A stretch of DNA of 64,000 nucleotides from Pseudoscleropodium purum (Eukaryota > Streptophyta > Bryopsida > Hypnales > Brachytheciaceae), in the NCBI GenBank assembly GCA_963969395.1, contig OZ017799.1, forward strand, positions 13,084,501 through 13,148,500, given 5' to 3'. Under the pieces are notes generated by a model, which was given only the letters and a program-made list of their open reading frames with translations, was not told the DNA's origin and did not search any database. The first letter of the stretch is position 1, and the number at the start of each line of letters is the position of its first letter. Position numbers and translations under genes: made by a program. Positions 10,940 to 22,952 of this stretch are shown here, in pieces.

Positions 10940-11421
10940 CACTACTTTGGTATGTTTTGTTTGTAAGAGCTATGAAGGGTTACACTACATATGTCTAGGT
11001 TATTACCAAGCAGATTTGCTATCTAGGTAACCTCAGAGAAGCTATTTGTGAACTCATGTATTTTTTTTAGAGATTGAGAAGTTGGAGAGAAGCCATTTGC
11101 AAGTAGAATCAAGACATTCCGACAAGAAATGAATTTTCTGTGATTTTTCAAAGTTTGTAGGGACTAAATTGGTAAAGTTGATGGGTAGACCCATGCTAAT
11201 TGCTAAACAACATGCTAACCAAGGGTATTGTCAAGGGTTGCTAATAAGATAGTGGTAATGGGTGTGTGATTGACAACAAATGAGAGGGTCTAGTAGGTGT
11301 CAAAATTGGGTGATTGATAGCATTGAATTGTTCAACCTTATTATCACCAATAATATTATTTAGAGTCCCTACAAAAATTGGAAATTGGTACAATACAACA
11401 ATATTTAAACTTGCACTCTTT
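10940..11421. other. AT-rich intergenic DNA
   Basis: Between MITE-A copy 1 and TTAA-family copy 1. I see no gene or structured signal. Confidence 0.6.
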
Positions 11422-12229
11422 TTAACACCTAAAAAACCAAGTGTCTCGACTTCAGAGGATGTTTGAAGGTTGTGGCAAGTTCCTATGATGTCAATTTTTG
11501 ATATGATTTTTTGATATGATAGAAAAGCATATCATCTTTCAAAGACTATAATGTTTATTTCAATAGGTGCTTATTAGCAACAAAAAATAAAATAAATGAA
11601 CTTGAAATTGAAAGGTTTTTTTTCTCATAGAAAATACTCCTATCTACATGGAATAATTTGATTCATTCTAATGATGAGAAAGTTCTAGAAAGTCTTGTTT
11701 TTCAAGTAATCAAAGCATTAAAAAACAACTTACAAGATTCGTTTCGTAAGTCAATTTTCACAATTTAAGAAAAAAGTTTCACTTGGCTTATTAGTTTGCT
11801 TGCTAGAAAAATCTCATCACAAGCATTAGCTTGTTTCAATTCCATTTGAGAATTATTAGCAATTTAGTTTTTCCTTTTATTTTCCACGTGCTTCTACTTA
11901 ACAATTTTCGTAAAAATGAAAATTAATTACTTTCTTTTTTTAATTTCCAAATCTTCAACTCAAATCTTCAACATAAAAATATTAAATTCAAAATCTTCAA
12001 AGCCCTTGAATCTAATTATGCTAGTTTAAATGCTAATATCTTGTAATCCATACAATCAAAGTTTTTGAAATTTCTTTCACACATTCTTATACTAGTTTAG
12101 TACAAGATCATGTGGCTAAATAATTTAAAAATTTTCATGCCTTGCAATAGAAATTCCACTCTTGAATTATTTCTTTTATCTTCATTTTTTTTTCTGACCA
12201 GAAGAAGGCCTTGGTTTTCTAAGAGTTAA
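11422..12229 (+). mobile_element. TTAA-family element, copy 1 (~808 bp)
   Basis: Starts TTAACACCTAAAAAACCAAG and ends CTTGGTTTTCTAAGAGTTAA, nearly perfect inverted repeats bounded by TTAA on both sides. The interior (AAATATCTTGYAAT-type block, AATTCCATTT block, CAGAAGAAGGCC near the end) aligns with 22953-23883. No ORF of note. Non-autonomous element of the TTAA-ended family. Confidence 0.7.
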
Positions 12230-12387
12230 TTATTTCACAAATAGCGTGATTTTGATAAATGAGTATCGCATGCACTAATAGTACAAATCAATGTACTCGG
12301 CTCCATAAATTATTGTAGATCAACGACAGCTCACATTAGGGTTAGGATACACAAAATATGTTGAGCGGGCTTATAATGAACATCAAC

Positions 12388-12712
12388 AAGGTAGGAGGTC
12401 CATAAAGTGCTTGGGCTCTAAAAGCATCCTTTATCACAAGGGAAAATTTTGCTTTCTCATTGCACCAACAATGTACTGTACAAATAATGTCAATACATTT
12501 CATGAAGTGGATGCTTCTGGTGACCACTGCATCTCAACTTCAAAAATTCATAACTAACAGCACAAAGTTCCAAAAAATGTGAAACAACTTGGGTTAGATT
12601 TCATTTCCATTTGTCTTTCTACATAAATTTACTGAAAGGTATTTTAAGAAGTTCAACCTCCCCAAATTAATTTCCAGATCTTAAGTGGACACTTTGTGGA
12701 CCTCCAGCATTA
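12388..12712 (-). mobile_element. MITE-A copy 2 (325 bp, reverse orientation)
   Basis: Ends are AAGGTAGGAGGTCCATAAAG on the left and ACTTTGTGGACCTCCAGCAT on the right, the longest terminal inverted repeats of the family here (about 20 bp with few mismatches). The reverse complement aligns through the whole interior with the 10614 and 35621 copies, including AACCCAAGTTGTTTCACATT. Confidence 0.85.
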
Positions 12713-14592
12713 AAGAATCCACCCACCCAGGAAGGGTTTCTCTCTCTTGTCAATGAGTGCACTTCAACGTGCAAAAATCTCCTTGGAAGTCATGTAGTAA
12801 CTTAACTTGGTCAAGGCACACCACGTTGTTGTACAATTCATTCACTTCTGCTGAAAAGAAATTACAGCGTACACATGCATGTTGAGTTAAGTTACGTACA
12901 CAATTTAAATGTCCTAATTTATACGTGGCAGTGCCCCGTCGTGTCCTGTGGCATCTCTTGCACAAAATGTCTTCTTTCCAAGGAATTAAGTTACAGACTA
13001 AGCTTCGTGCCCTCCAACATACATGTTTACGTTACATAAGCAAGAAATATCAACGTGATTAATTACTCTTTCTTGATCGTACTTTATTTAGTGATAATTA
13101 TATGGGTCTTTGAGTGTTTAGCTTTGCAAATTAATCCCTAAACGCTCAAGGCCTTTTTTGAGCTTCTTAGAATTTGCTTGGAATTGAACGAGAAGTCGAC
13201 ATTTTGATGAGTTTTATCAATTTTTTTAATTGTAACTGTAGAAATTCAAAATTCAAAATAGATGTACGAGAGGTCACATTGAAGGAAATAAAATTTAGCA
13301 ATCACTTATGGATTGAAAGATTATTTAATGTTTGATCATTAGGGTGTTAAAATTATAAGAATGATTTAAAGTTTTTCAATCCTCTTTTCATATGTCAAAT
13401 CTAAAAAAATTGGTCACCCCAAAAATATGAGGTTAAAGGGCATAATATGCATAACTCCAATCAATTTACAACTTTCCAAAGTCTACTCTATGATTTTATC
13501 AAATGAATTTTTAATGTGATTTTTTCTCGAAGATCTAATATACTTGAGGCTCATTTCAAAGAGCCTTTGGCACTAAAAAATCCAGATTTGTAATGGGCAT
13601 TGGTGGACAAAATCTTGAATAGAAAAATCATAATCATTCATTTTAAAAATCAAATTTTTGATGCTCAAACTAGACCTCAAGACAAATTCTTCAAAAATAT
13701 AAATTATTAAAAATGATAACTTGGTACGGTTTTTATCTAACTTCAATGTATAGTCGACCCTAGAATTTGGTAACTAAAAAATTTAGGGGCTTGCCATCTA
13801 CCCAATGTTTCAAAAGAACCACCAGTTAATTCATTGTTAGCTAGTGGAAGTAGGAGAAAAAACAATTGCAATTTGAAAACATCTCAAAAATATTGGTGAA
13901 AAAATCCATTCAAAGTACAAAATAGGGAGGAGAAAATGAATTTAATACTTGAAAAATATAGTTCAATATGAGAATTAAAGAAAATAGCTAGTAAAATTCA
14001 AAAAATATCTCAAATGTTGCATAGTCTTAGAATTGACTATGCAAGATATGTTCAATCATCTTGAATTGCATTTCTTTGGAGGACAAATGGGCGGTCAAGG
14101 TGAATTGAGCCCCCTTGTTGCCTTGAAGATTACTATGAGAAAAATACTAAAAAAATTTATTTGCAACACATGATAAAAATTTGAAAATTTTGAATTCATA
14201 TTTGCTATCAAAGTTCCCAAATTCGGTCAAAGAGGTGAAGAAATCCAAAATAATGCAGCACAAAATGGGGGCAATTTCTTACAATTACCCTTGGCTAGGG
14301 CAATGAGGGGGTCAATCCTCCAAACGTAAGTACACTCCAAAGCCCTTTGAATAATCAGCGAAGTGAGCATTCTTCCTACATTCTATAAAATTTTCAGATT
14401 TGTTATTACATTAGTTTTCAAGTTGAAATTTTTTTGACTTTGTAAGGTCATAGGAGCCAATAAAATTTGTAAATGGTTCCATTTTTCATTTTCATATTCA
14501 TATGGACATATAGGAGAGGTTGTAAGAAGTCCAACTGCTCATTTTCATATTGACATAGAAGAGGTTTTTATCCAATTGTTTGTGTGCAACTT
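12713..14592. other. AT-rich intergenic DNA with one short TTAA-family copy
   Basis: No gene is recognisable. The 71-codon minus frame at 12750-12965 has no domain I know. A possible 220-bp TTAA-family derivative occupies 13131-13350. Confidence 0.6.
13131..13350. mobile_element. Short TTAA-family derivative (~220 bp)
   Basis: Left end TTAATCCCTAAACGCTCAAG; right end CATTAGGGTGTTAA. The ends pair as imperfect inverted repeats behind TTAA. The size resembles the derivatives at 35081-35336 and 55123-55352. Confidence 0.45.
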
Positions 14593-15258
14593 CATTCTAT
14601 TAAATTAGGTTGTTTGTTTGTTTTGTTTTGTTTGTTATGTTGAGATCTCCTGGACCGTGTGTTTTATGTTTGTATCTTTGGTATCATTGGAAAGCCCTTG
14701 GCGAGGAAGGGTGCACGGGCTTGGTTTTATGGCATTCTGACTCATGGCATTCTGACCTAAGGCATGAAAGTTACTAAATTTTGAAGTTTTTATGAATGAA
14801 AAAAATGAAAAAAATATTTTTTCTTTTGTGGATGACAATGGCAACGACATGGGGCACATTAGTATTATTGATATAACCACATCCTTGAGTTAAAGTTCAT
14901 ACACATTATTTTTTTCAATTTTGTATGAAATTCTATTAAAGTTTGTATATATTTTTTATAATTTCTTATTATTTATTTTATTTGTAAGTATCATTCTATT
15001 ATACTAAATTAGGTTGTTTGCTTGTTTTGTTTTGTACATTGAAATCTCCCAATCCGTGCATCTCCCATTTGTGTGTTTAGTATAGTCAAAAGGCCCTCGA
15101 CGAGGATGGGTGCACGGGCTTGGTTTCATGGTGTCTTGACATAAGGCATCATGAAAGTTATTGAATTTTGAAATTTTATGAATTAAAAAAATGAGAAAAT
15201 TGTTTTTTCTTTTGTTTTGACTATGACAACAGCATAGGGCACACTAGTACTTATAATA
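14593..15258 (+). repeat. Tandem duplication, two ~270-bp units 400 bp apart
   Basis: Units 14593-14869 and 14992-15258 share CATTCTATT then AAATTAGGTTGTTTG, GTTTTGTTTTGT, GGGTGCACGGGCTTGGTTT, a GGCAT/ATGAAAGTTA block and GACAAC-type then CATGGGGCACA or CATAGGGCACA. The divergence suggests an old duplication. No coding sequence. Confidence 0.85.
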
Positions 15259-16451
15259 ATAGTATATTTTAGCACTTTCAAATTTTTGCCCTTGAAATTT
15301 GATTTTGAATTTTTAAATAATATCTTTAGCTTATTAATAAAACTACAATATGAAGCTTTTAAGTTTAATTCTTCTCTACTAAAAAAATTCTAAAATGAAA
15401 TGTTATATTGTGGTTTGATGTTGAGAGTTTATAACCTCATTTTTATATATAGAATGGCATATTTAGAGTCTTGGTTTTCACTATAATATTCTATATGAAA
15501 ATAGACTAAATGTTAAAGTAAGTTTCTTGTGCAAACTTGTATTTGATATGAATTTTCTTTATTATCTCCCCGATAATTCATTGATAGTAACTCAAAATCT
15601 TAACTAGATAATTTAAAAAAAATTGACTTATAGAAAACATGTGATATGAATTTCTTTCACTTATTCTTTGTACATTCATTATAATTTCAAATGTTTATCA
15701 ATTTCTTTGAAAATTGTAGTAAATGTAGAAGATATGTCATTTTCTCTTAGAAAAAAATTCCACTCATATTTATTGAAAAAATTAAGCATATAGAGCAAAA
15801 ATATCGTAGTTGAGTACTTTAAGGGTTAAATGGTTGCAAGAAGGTCCCTCTATGTTTTATGTCTCTTTCATACTCAAGATTATTTTGAACTTTAATTAGA
15901 TAATGTCCGATAGTATAGAGAGTGTAGATCTCCTTTGATGGAGATGTGCATGAATGTGATGCACAATAAGCTCAATTAACAAGTTGGATTTCAAAGTCTT
16001 TTTTTAAGTAGGCATCATGTAACTTACTCAAATGACCAATCAATAATGAACTTTTGTCCTTCTCAAGGCCACAGATAACTTCAAAGTTGCTGTCCCAATT
16101 TTTTTTTTAATCAAACTTTTAAATGCAAAAACAGCAAGTTCAAATTGTGGTGCAAAATCCCAAGACTTAGATTGATAGTTGCATTCTCTAAACACCAACA
16201 AAACACTAAGTTACAAAGGAAGTTCACATTTAGTTAAATACTGGAGGAGTTTTCCTGAAGATTCTCTGAAAACCCAGCCCTTCAGACTAGGTTTGTTGTG
16301 CAAGGGTTATTATAAATTGTTTGTGTACTACCATAGATGGTTGTAAGATTACAAACATGCTACAAAAGCCATGTGTTCTAGATTGCATTGAAACTCAAGT
16401 TACTCAATTGAATGACCCTATGGCTAGAAAAACATTTGTTTCACAAGTTTA
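15259..16451. other. AT-rich intergenic DNA
   Basis: About 1.2 kb; no gene, RNA or clear repeat structure found by eye. Confidence 0.6.
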
Positions 16452-16727
16452 TAAGGTAGGTACACCCAATTGTGTCACTGACCTTCAACTGCTATCTATA
16501 CTATGTGTACATCTCTAAGGTCAGTTTTGTATCTATGTGGAAGAAATGCTTTTAAAATCAAACTTTGTTTCTTAATAACTTTTGCATACAATATCCAAAT
16601 GCCACATTCTCTGGTGTGTTGGAACCTCCTTTCACTTGCCAACTAGAACACATGAAAATCTGACCAGTCTAAGAATAGAAAATATGCTCAGTTGCAAAAA
16701 GTGGCGGTTTGGGGAGTACCTACCTTA
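16452..16727 (-). mobile_element. MITE-B copy 2 (276 bp, reverse orientation)
   Basis: Left end TAAGGTAGGTACACCC and right end GGGGAGTACCTACCTTA form near-perfect inverted repeats. The reverse complement aligns with 8883-9155, including CTTAGACTGGTCAGATTTTC and GTTGGCAAGTGAAAGGAGG. Better preserved at its ends than copy 1. Confidence 0.85.
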
Positions 16728-17478
16728 AGTTATGCTTAGATGTGGTGTTGCAGTTGTCACTTCGAAGCTCTGTTACCACAAAGTGGTCTGAGCTTTTTAA
16801 AGTTTCTGAGTTCAGTTACTCAGCAGAAAGGAATTTATTGCAGAAAATGCATACTGCACAATGATGTGAATGATTGCTCACTCTAGTAGCATGCTTGTGC
16901 TTTGATTCCAAAGCTCTATAATAATTGGAAAGGACTAAGTCACAACTTATACTCAACTGGTTCCATCCATTCCATAAAGCATTTTTTTTTCTTGGTTTCA
17001 TTTATTTAGGTAGTGTAGAAAGCAAACTTTATTTTTTTTATTTTTGAAACAAACGAGAAAGCAAACTTTAGTTTGCTCATTCACCCACTCTTGAAGGATG
17101 CATGCAGATGCCCCCAAATGGTCATGGATGACTTCATTGTTTACTGTAGGAACAAAGAATGCATCTGTTGGTTCAACAATCAGAGCAGTTTTGATGACAA
17201 CTTTGGTCATGGGGGAGTGGTTTTGATGACGACCTTGGTCATGGGGTGTGTGTCTTGTACAGGTTAATCCAAGAAGGATATGGAAATCAAGCCTTTGGGG
17301 GACCGTGGGAATCATTTGTTTAAAAAACATGAAGAGTATTTATCGGAAGATAAACTACTGTGCAAAAGCTCACCTTTTCATACAAAATTCCAAAGATGAT
17401 CATTTATACTTTTGTCCTACATAGAAGGATTCTCTATCTTCTATCGGAAACTTAGTATCCACAATGTCTGTTTAGTAT
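16728..17478. other. AT-rich intergenic DNA with a dispersed repeat
   Basis: No gene is visible. Bases 17340-17460 resemble 34374-34480 (CTACATAGAAGGATTCT or TTACATAGAAGGATTCT with similar flanks). Confidence 0.6.
17340..17460 (+). repeat. Dispersed repeat pair with 34374-34480
   Basis: Shared order of words in both places: AAACTAYTGTGC, CACCTTTT or CCCCTTTT, ACAAAATTC, TACTTTTGT, then ACATAGAAGGATTCT. Only two copies were noticed. Confidence 0.6.
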
Positions 17479-20400
17479 TAAGGTAGGAGGTGCGTACAAT
17501 TTCCTTTGAAGAACTTGTTTAGCTTTTTGTGAGGGTTTGCTCATCTCCAAACATTTTTTTTGTAAATTTTTCTTTTAAGGATAAATGAAAGATACATGTA
17601 GCTCAATTTCATTGTTATTTTTGGAATCTTTGAGGAATTGGTTTTGGATTTTGAAGTTGAAATTGCACAAGGGGGTAAAAGGGCACCGTGAGATATTGAT
17701 ACACAAGTTTGATGATTTTGTACCATATGAGGGTAATACTATGAGTATTATGAGATTTTGAAAAAACAAACCAATATATTAAAATTAAAATTATTATTAT
17801 TATTATTATTGTTGGAATTCTAAAAATAATACTTACCAAAATCTTAGGTGTAGAAGAAATCATTGTCTAAATTTACCCACACAAAAGGGTACACACAAAT
17901 TTTATTATAACAGATATTTCAATATTATAAAATTTCAAAAAAAATAAATATGAAAAGTATTGAATTATCGTTTAGAACTCTAGTATGATGGTTGTATATC
18001 AAAAAGAATTTTTGTATGTCAAGAATTGAAGGGATAAGGACATCTACTTTCCAAATTTATAGAACATGTAAGCAATATTATTTAACAACCTCATCTTGAC
18101 AAAGACACATGTCTTATAAAAGATATTCTATTAAATATTCAAGTTCAAAGTCCTTAATTTGAATTCAAAATAGTACTAAAATCCTAAAATTTGTATAATA
18201 GATATGAGATAAAAGTATTTTCAGTAGTAATTTCTATAAAACAAAGCAGACAATGTGTAGAATAATTAATTGAATGTGCACTTTTAAACATTGTGTACCT
18301 ACTTTATGAATTTCATCTCAAGTGGATGAGAATTCTTAAAGATATGCCTCTTTAACCCGTAAAGGTTATAGACTATGTTTTCACCAAAAACACTCCAAAA
18401 TTGCCATTTCTAATACAAGCACCAAATTTTAAATGAAAAACATTTTTGGACACATGTAACCGTAGGATCTTGTAGTAAGCTTGTTTGAAAACATGCGGAA
18501 AAAAATTTAGAAATTTCCACCGCGTAGATTGCAAGATAATAGCATTTGAAGTGACAAGTTTTCTTTTTTTGGCCCTACGAAAATCTAGGCAGTTGCACTT
18601 CAGAAGGGCACATTTATATGACAAAATGTCCAAAATGATTGCAACTCTTTGAATTCATTTTTTTCGTCAAGTTCACTACATGCTTGAAAATTTTTAGATC
18701 ATTTGGAATCATACAACATATAGGAAAAAAATAGTAAGTGGAAAGGAATAGAGAATGATTCAAAATACTAAATTGTTAACAATTTATTAATAGAATTGAA
18801 AAATGCCAATCCCAATGGTTGTAATGTTGTAATAAAAAATCTACACCCAATGTTTTTATTTTTTTTCAAAAATATTAAAAATTGAGTTAAATAAAGGACT
18901 TCAAAGTTTATTTCAAAGTAGGGATTCTATAATGACCCACAAGCTCCCACAAACTAATTTTCCTCATTACTTTTGACTCATTGATCAAAATGGAATGATT
19001 CAAAGCTTTACAAGTATATAAAAATCAAAAGAACCAATTTCAAATTTTAATTTCTTAAGAAAATGATTTTTAAGGAAGTTTTTTTTGTTGCCTAGGTTGC
19101 CCATCAAGCAATGAAAAGTACATATCATACAATAAATTTTTAACCATGAAGTCAAAACTTATGAAAATTATTGGGCTTTAAAGCTACTCCTTAGGCACAT
19201 GTTGTAATAAACTTTCAGCAAAAATAAATAAAAACTCCATTCATAGTGAACTATCCAAAATTTCTATGTTGCCAAAAAACACAGTTTGGGCATTTAGGGG
19301 TTAAGGATCAATTTGACACTATGTGATGCAAATAGTACAAGTATTTCTCGAAAGACCCTTAATCCATAAGATGTTGGTAAATCCTAATTAAGAAAGAAGT
19401 CCCTTAAAATGCCTAAACCTACTATACTAGAGAGGGCAAAATACTCTATATAAATGTATTTTTGTGTTCCAATAAAATCAATGAATGCACCTATCAATTT
19501 AGTGATTGGATCATTTGGGGGGCAAACAACCTTGATGATAGGCTTTGCCTCATCCTTTCAAAATTAACCCTTTGATTTACTCCTAAAAGACCAAGGGACC
19601 ATTCATCATATGCAGAAAATCTTCAGGAGTTGTGTACAAAGCTAATTTTAGTTGGATGTTCATGAAAGATTGACACAAGGTTTAAGCATATATACCCTTG
19701 GTTAGAATATAATTTTTTTCAGTTAAGCCCTGATCAAAAGCTATGCTACCCTAAATTCTTTGGGGTAGCTTGGGCAACACGTATAAAATTCCTTCTCTAC
19801 TTCTAAAACTAGCAAGCATGAAACTAACATGATGTTGAATGCAAATGGAAAAATAATATCTATGTGTAATGCAAAAATTTTACTTTAGAAGGAATTAAAG
19901 TCTATTGGCCTTGTTAGGTAAGGTTGGGAATTTTTTTTTTCACGTCAAACAATATTAATAATCTTTCAATTTGTACTATCATTGTTTTTGAGATTTTTTC
20001 CACATATTCCCATAGTAGTATAGTTGAATTTCAAAAACAATAATAAAATGAAAAAAAAACTCTTTGAAATTCAATTGTATATGTTTTTATAACAATCTTT
20101 CAATTTATACTATCATTGTTCTTTTCATTGACATGTGACAAGTAGACAACATCTCCTATTTTGATATAATTAAAGGATAAGGTAGACCAATCCAATTCCA
20201 TCCCTACTTTTGGCTTTGATATTGTCCAAAAAAACATCCAAATTCATTTATTTTCCTCACAAAATTAATAAGAAATAATGCCTATAAAAGGATAATTAAT
20301 GTGAAAATCCATTATTGGTGAGTACACAAAATGATGACACATTGCTTATGGGATGTTTCTTTATAACTTCACCTATAGGAGGTTCAATAATTTTAGGATA

Positions 20401-20853
20401 TAATACTTCAAAATTCACAAAAATTCCAATTTTTATTGAAAATTATAATTCCTTTTGGAGGTTTGATTCCTGAAACAAGTGAACACCTTTGAAAAATATG
20501 TGCCCCTTCTTGAATTTGAATAACAATAGTTAATAAAATCCAAAAATATCAACCACTAATTAATAACATCATGGCTCAAGGATGGAACGTTGACCCACTT
20601 ATTGTCATTACAATAGGAGCTAGAGGAACAATACATGCTCCATCAATGAAAATCCTTGAAACTAAACTCAAACTACCCAAAACTGCTCTAAAATACACTT
20701 TTAAAACAATTAATACAATTGTCATTACAATATGCGGGATCTATCATCCTACACAAAATAAAAATAAAAAACAACCAACTACTTTAAACAAAATAATATA
20801 CTATTTTAACATCAATTTCCATTGCACTTACAATACATACCCTCCTACCTTTT
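17479..20853. other. Possible 3.4-kb element bounded by MITE-A-like ends
   Basis: TAAGGTAGGAGGTGCGTAC at 17479 faces CATACCCTCCTACCTTTTA at 20853, an inverted pair that shares the AAGGTAGGAG terminus of MITE-A. Between them lie AT-rich DNA, a TTA microsatellite (about 17790-17812) and a complete TTAA-family copy at 18352-19304. There is no transposase ORF; the longest frame is 94 codons (20571-20855) with no domain. It may be one larger relative of MITE-A or two unrelated solo ends. Confidence 0.3.
18352..19304 (-). mobile_element. TTAA-family element, copy (~953 bp, reverse)
   Basis: Left end TTAACCCGTAAAGG, right end GGGCATTTAGGGGTTAA, both bounded by TTAA. Interior words such as GTAGGATCTTGTAG and ATTGCAAGATAATAGCATTT match copies at 57950-59033 and, reversed, 22953-23883. 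The 86-codon minus frame inside is not a recognised protein. Confidence 0.65.
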
Positions 20854-22039
20854 AACCTTGGTTACTTTAAAACTGGCGACTTGAAACTAAAGTGTCTATT
20901 CTCAAAAGGGAAGAGTAGTTTTGCATCAATAACCCTTGATCCACTGGATATAAATAAGGTGGAGGCACCAATTACCAACCACACCCAGTATCCAATGTAG
21001 AAGGGGTGGTAATTCCAACCTTAGGTTAGATATGTTAGATCTGAAGCTTGAAATTTTTTTTTTTTGTCCTTTTCAAGTTTGTAACCAATAGGATTATGAC
21101 ACATTATTTGTAGTTTTGAGGAAGAAAGTACTGTCTGGAATGATTGGGATTAGAAGACTCTAGACATTGCTTATGGTTCAAGAGTTCTTTTGCCTCCCAA
21201 AATTCATTGTAATTTCAATTTTCTGAATACAAATCTGCAAAATTTTGCAATCCTCCTATTTCCTATCTTCCTACATGGGAAAAATATCCACCAACTCATA
21301 CTCCACAGAATCTGCTCCCAAATTGTTTATTTGATTGGTTATTGGTGCTTTCACCTTAGGTTCATTGTCATTACGAAGAGACTCTTTATTCACATTGGTC
21401 TTCTATGAAGACTAGAGTTTTTTTTATCTATCTATCTGAATCCAAGATATTGCAAATCTAGGGGTACGAATTGGCTCGTCTACCTTACTGGAAATTCTGT
21501 TCTGCACATGTGGGGAAACTTGGAAAGGCCTGAATGTTGGACCAGCTCTCACTTGGACCTTCTTCTTCTAAAAAGGACATGCAATTAATTAATTAATTAA
21601 GCTGAACTTATGCCTTTAGTTGCAGATGATAGAAACTGACTCATCAGTTTAGAAACGTGCTGGAAAAAATTAAAAATGTTGACTGCAGACATGACTCTGT
21701 CAGCATTGTTGTTTTTTCACCTCCATTTTATGCAATGGCTTTTTTTCCTTTTGTTTTTTGAACCAATTTGCAGACAGCATGTGATGAAATTTTGTCAGAT
21801 ACGTTTCATGAAATCAATGTCTGCAAACCCACCCAACAAAGGTTTGTTTAGTTGGAAGCATCATGAGAAGTGTGATGGGAACTTCAGTGAAGATCACATG
21901 GACTGGCAGTCCATTCACTTGGGGTCCATCAAAAGCAAGTCTCTTTCAATTTGTTTCAAGCCGAGATTTCCCATCAAGCAAGTCCAAAGCGGTGACTCAC
22001 GTCCGCTTTATGTAAGGCAGTCTGCTTTTAACACAACCT
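20854..22039. other. Intergenic DNA with split repeat partner
   Basis: Contains 20925-20957 and 21339-21437, the two halves of the repeat seen intact at 10112-10262; about 380 bp lies between them. The 128-codon frame at 21676-22062 has no recognisable domain and no clear start context, so I do not call it a gene. Confidence 0.5.
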
Positions 22040-22327
22040 TTTTAAGAGTTCATTGCCTTTGAGGGAAGCTAAACCCCTCGGAAAAAAAATTCAAGAAATT
22101 TTCGTAGGAAGAAAAATGGAAATTTGGCATCAAACTCAAGTTATTTCATATTGTTTGGATTTTTGTGGAATTAATTACATATTTTTGAAGTTGAAATGTT
22201 CTTGGGCACTAAAAATGATCGAACACCTCTTGAAATGGATACTCTTGGTACGTTGAAGAAAGCAAAATGTACATCTCGTGTTAGTGGTTGCTTTTAGAAC
22301 ACATGCATTTTTAGAGCATCCTACCTT
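22040..22327 (+). mobile_element. MITE-A copy 4, diverged
   Basis: Interior words TTGGCATCAAACTCAAGTT, ATTTTTGAAGTTGAAATG, GCACTAAAAATGATCG and the right end TTTTTAGAGCATCCTACCTT align with the other MITE-A copies. The left terminus is not clear. Confidence 0.55.
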
Positions 22328-22952
22328 GTGTTGGAGAAGTGCACATGTCACTCAAGTTTTGACCAGTTTATGGTTATTTGAGGCAATTGGTAGGATGTTG
22401 GAGAAGATGAACATATAATAAAATAATACCATAAGGAGTATGTCTTGATGAGTTGTAGTGTAAACACCAAGTGGAGATAGAGTACTTTTGGATAACTTTA
22501 AAAATTGAAGAGGAAAGAAAGACGAGGCGAGGAGTTAGCTCATGCTATTTTGAAATTATGGAAGCCCCTAATTACATGGTTGGAATATGCTAGGACAAAA
22601 AGACCATGTATGAAGTTGGAGTTTTCTAGAGCCAAGTTTCATGTCCAAGGGATTGAGTTTGCCTAAGAAATTTGACCTTGAGAGAATTCACCTCACAAAA
22701 ATGTGTTGCCACATAGGCAACCATATCATTTTTTCATCTATGCTTGAAGTTCTCTACCTAACAAGTCTTGGTTTTAGTATAAATCCAATTTGTTAAAAAA
22801 ATGAATTTCTTCCAATTGTATTGCTCCATTTCCCTACAATTAATCTTGGTGAATGCACTTCTCCATGATAGTTTAAAGTGACCTTCAACAAATATAATTT
22901 ACTCAAATTTTAATTTAATTTTCATTGATGTAGTTTGTAAATTTTTCTCAAG
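22328..22952. other. AT-rich intergenic DNA
   Basis: No gene or repeat structure recognised. Confidence 0.6.

Noticed and set aside
21676..22062. 128-codon plus frame
   Set aside because: Low-complexity start and no domain; its 3' end reaches the MITE-A copy region.
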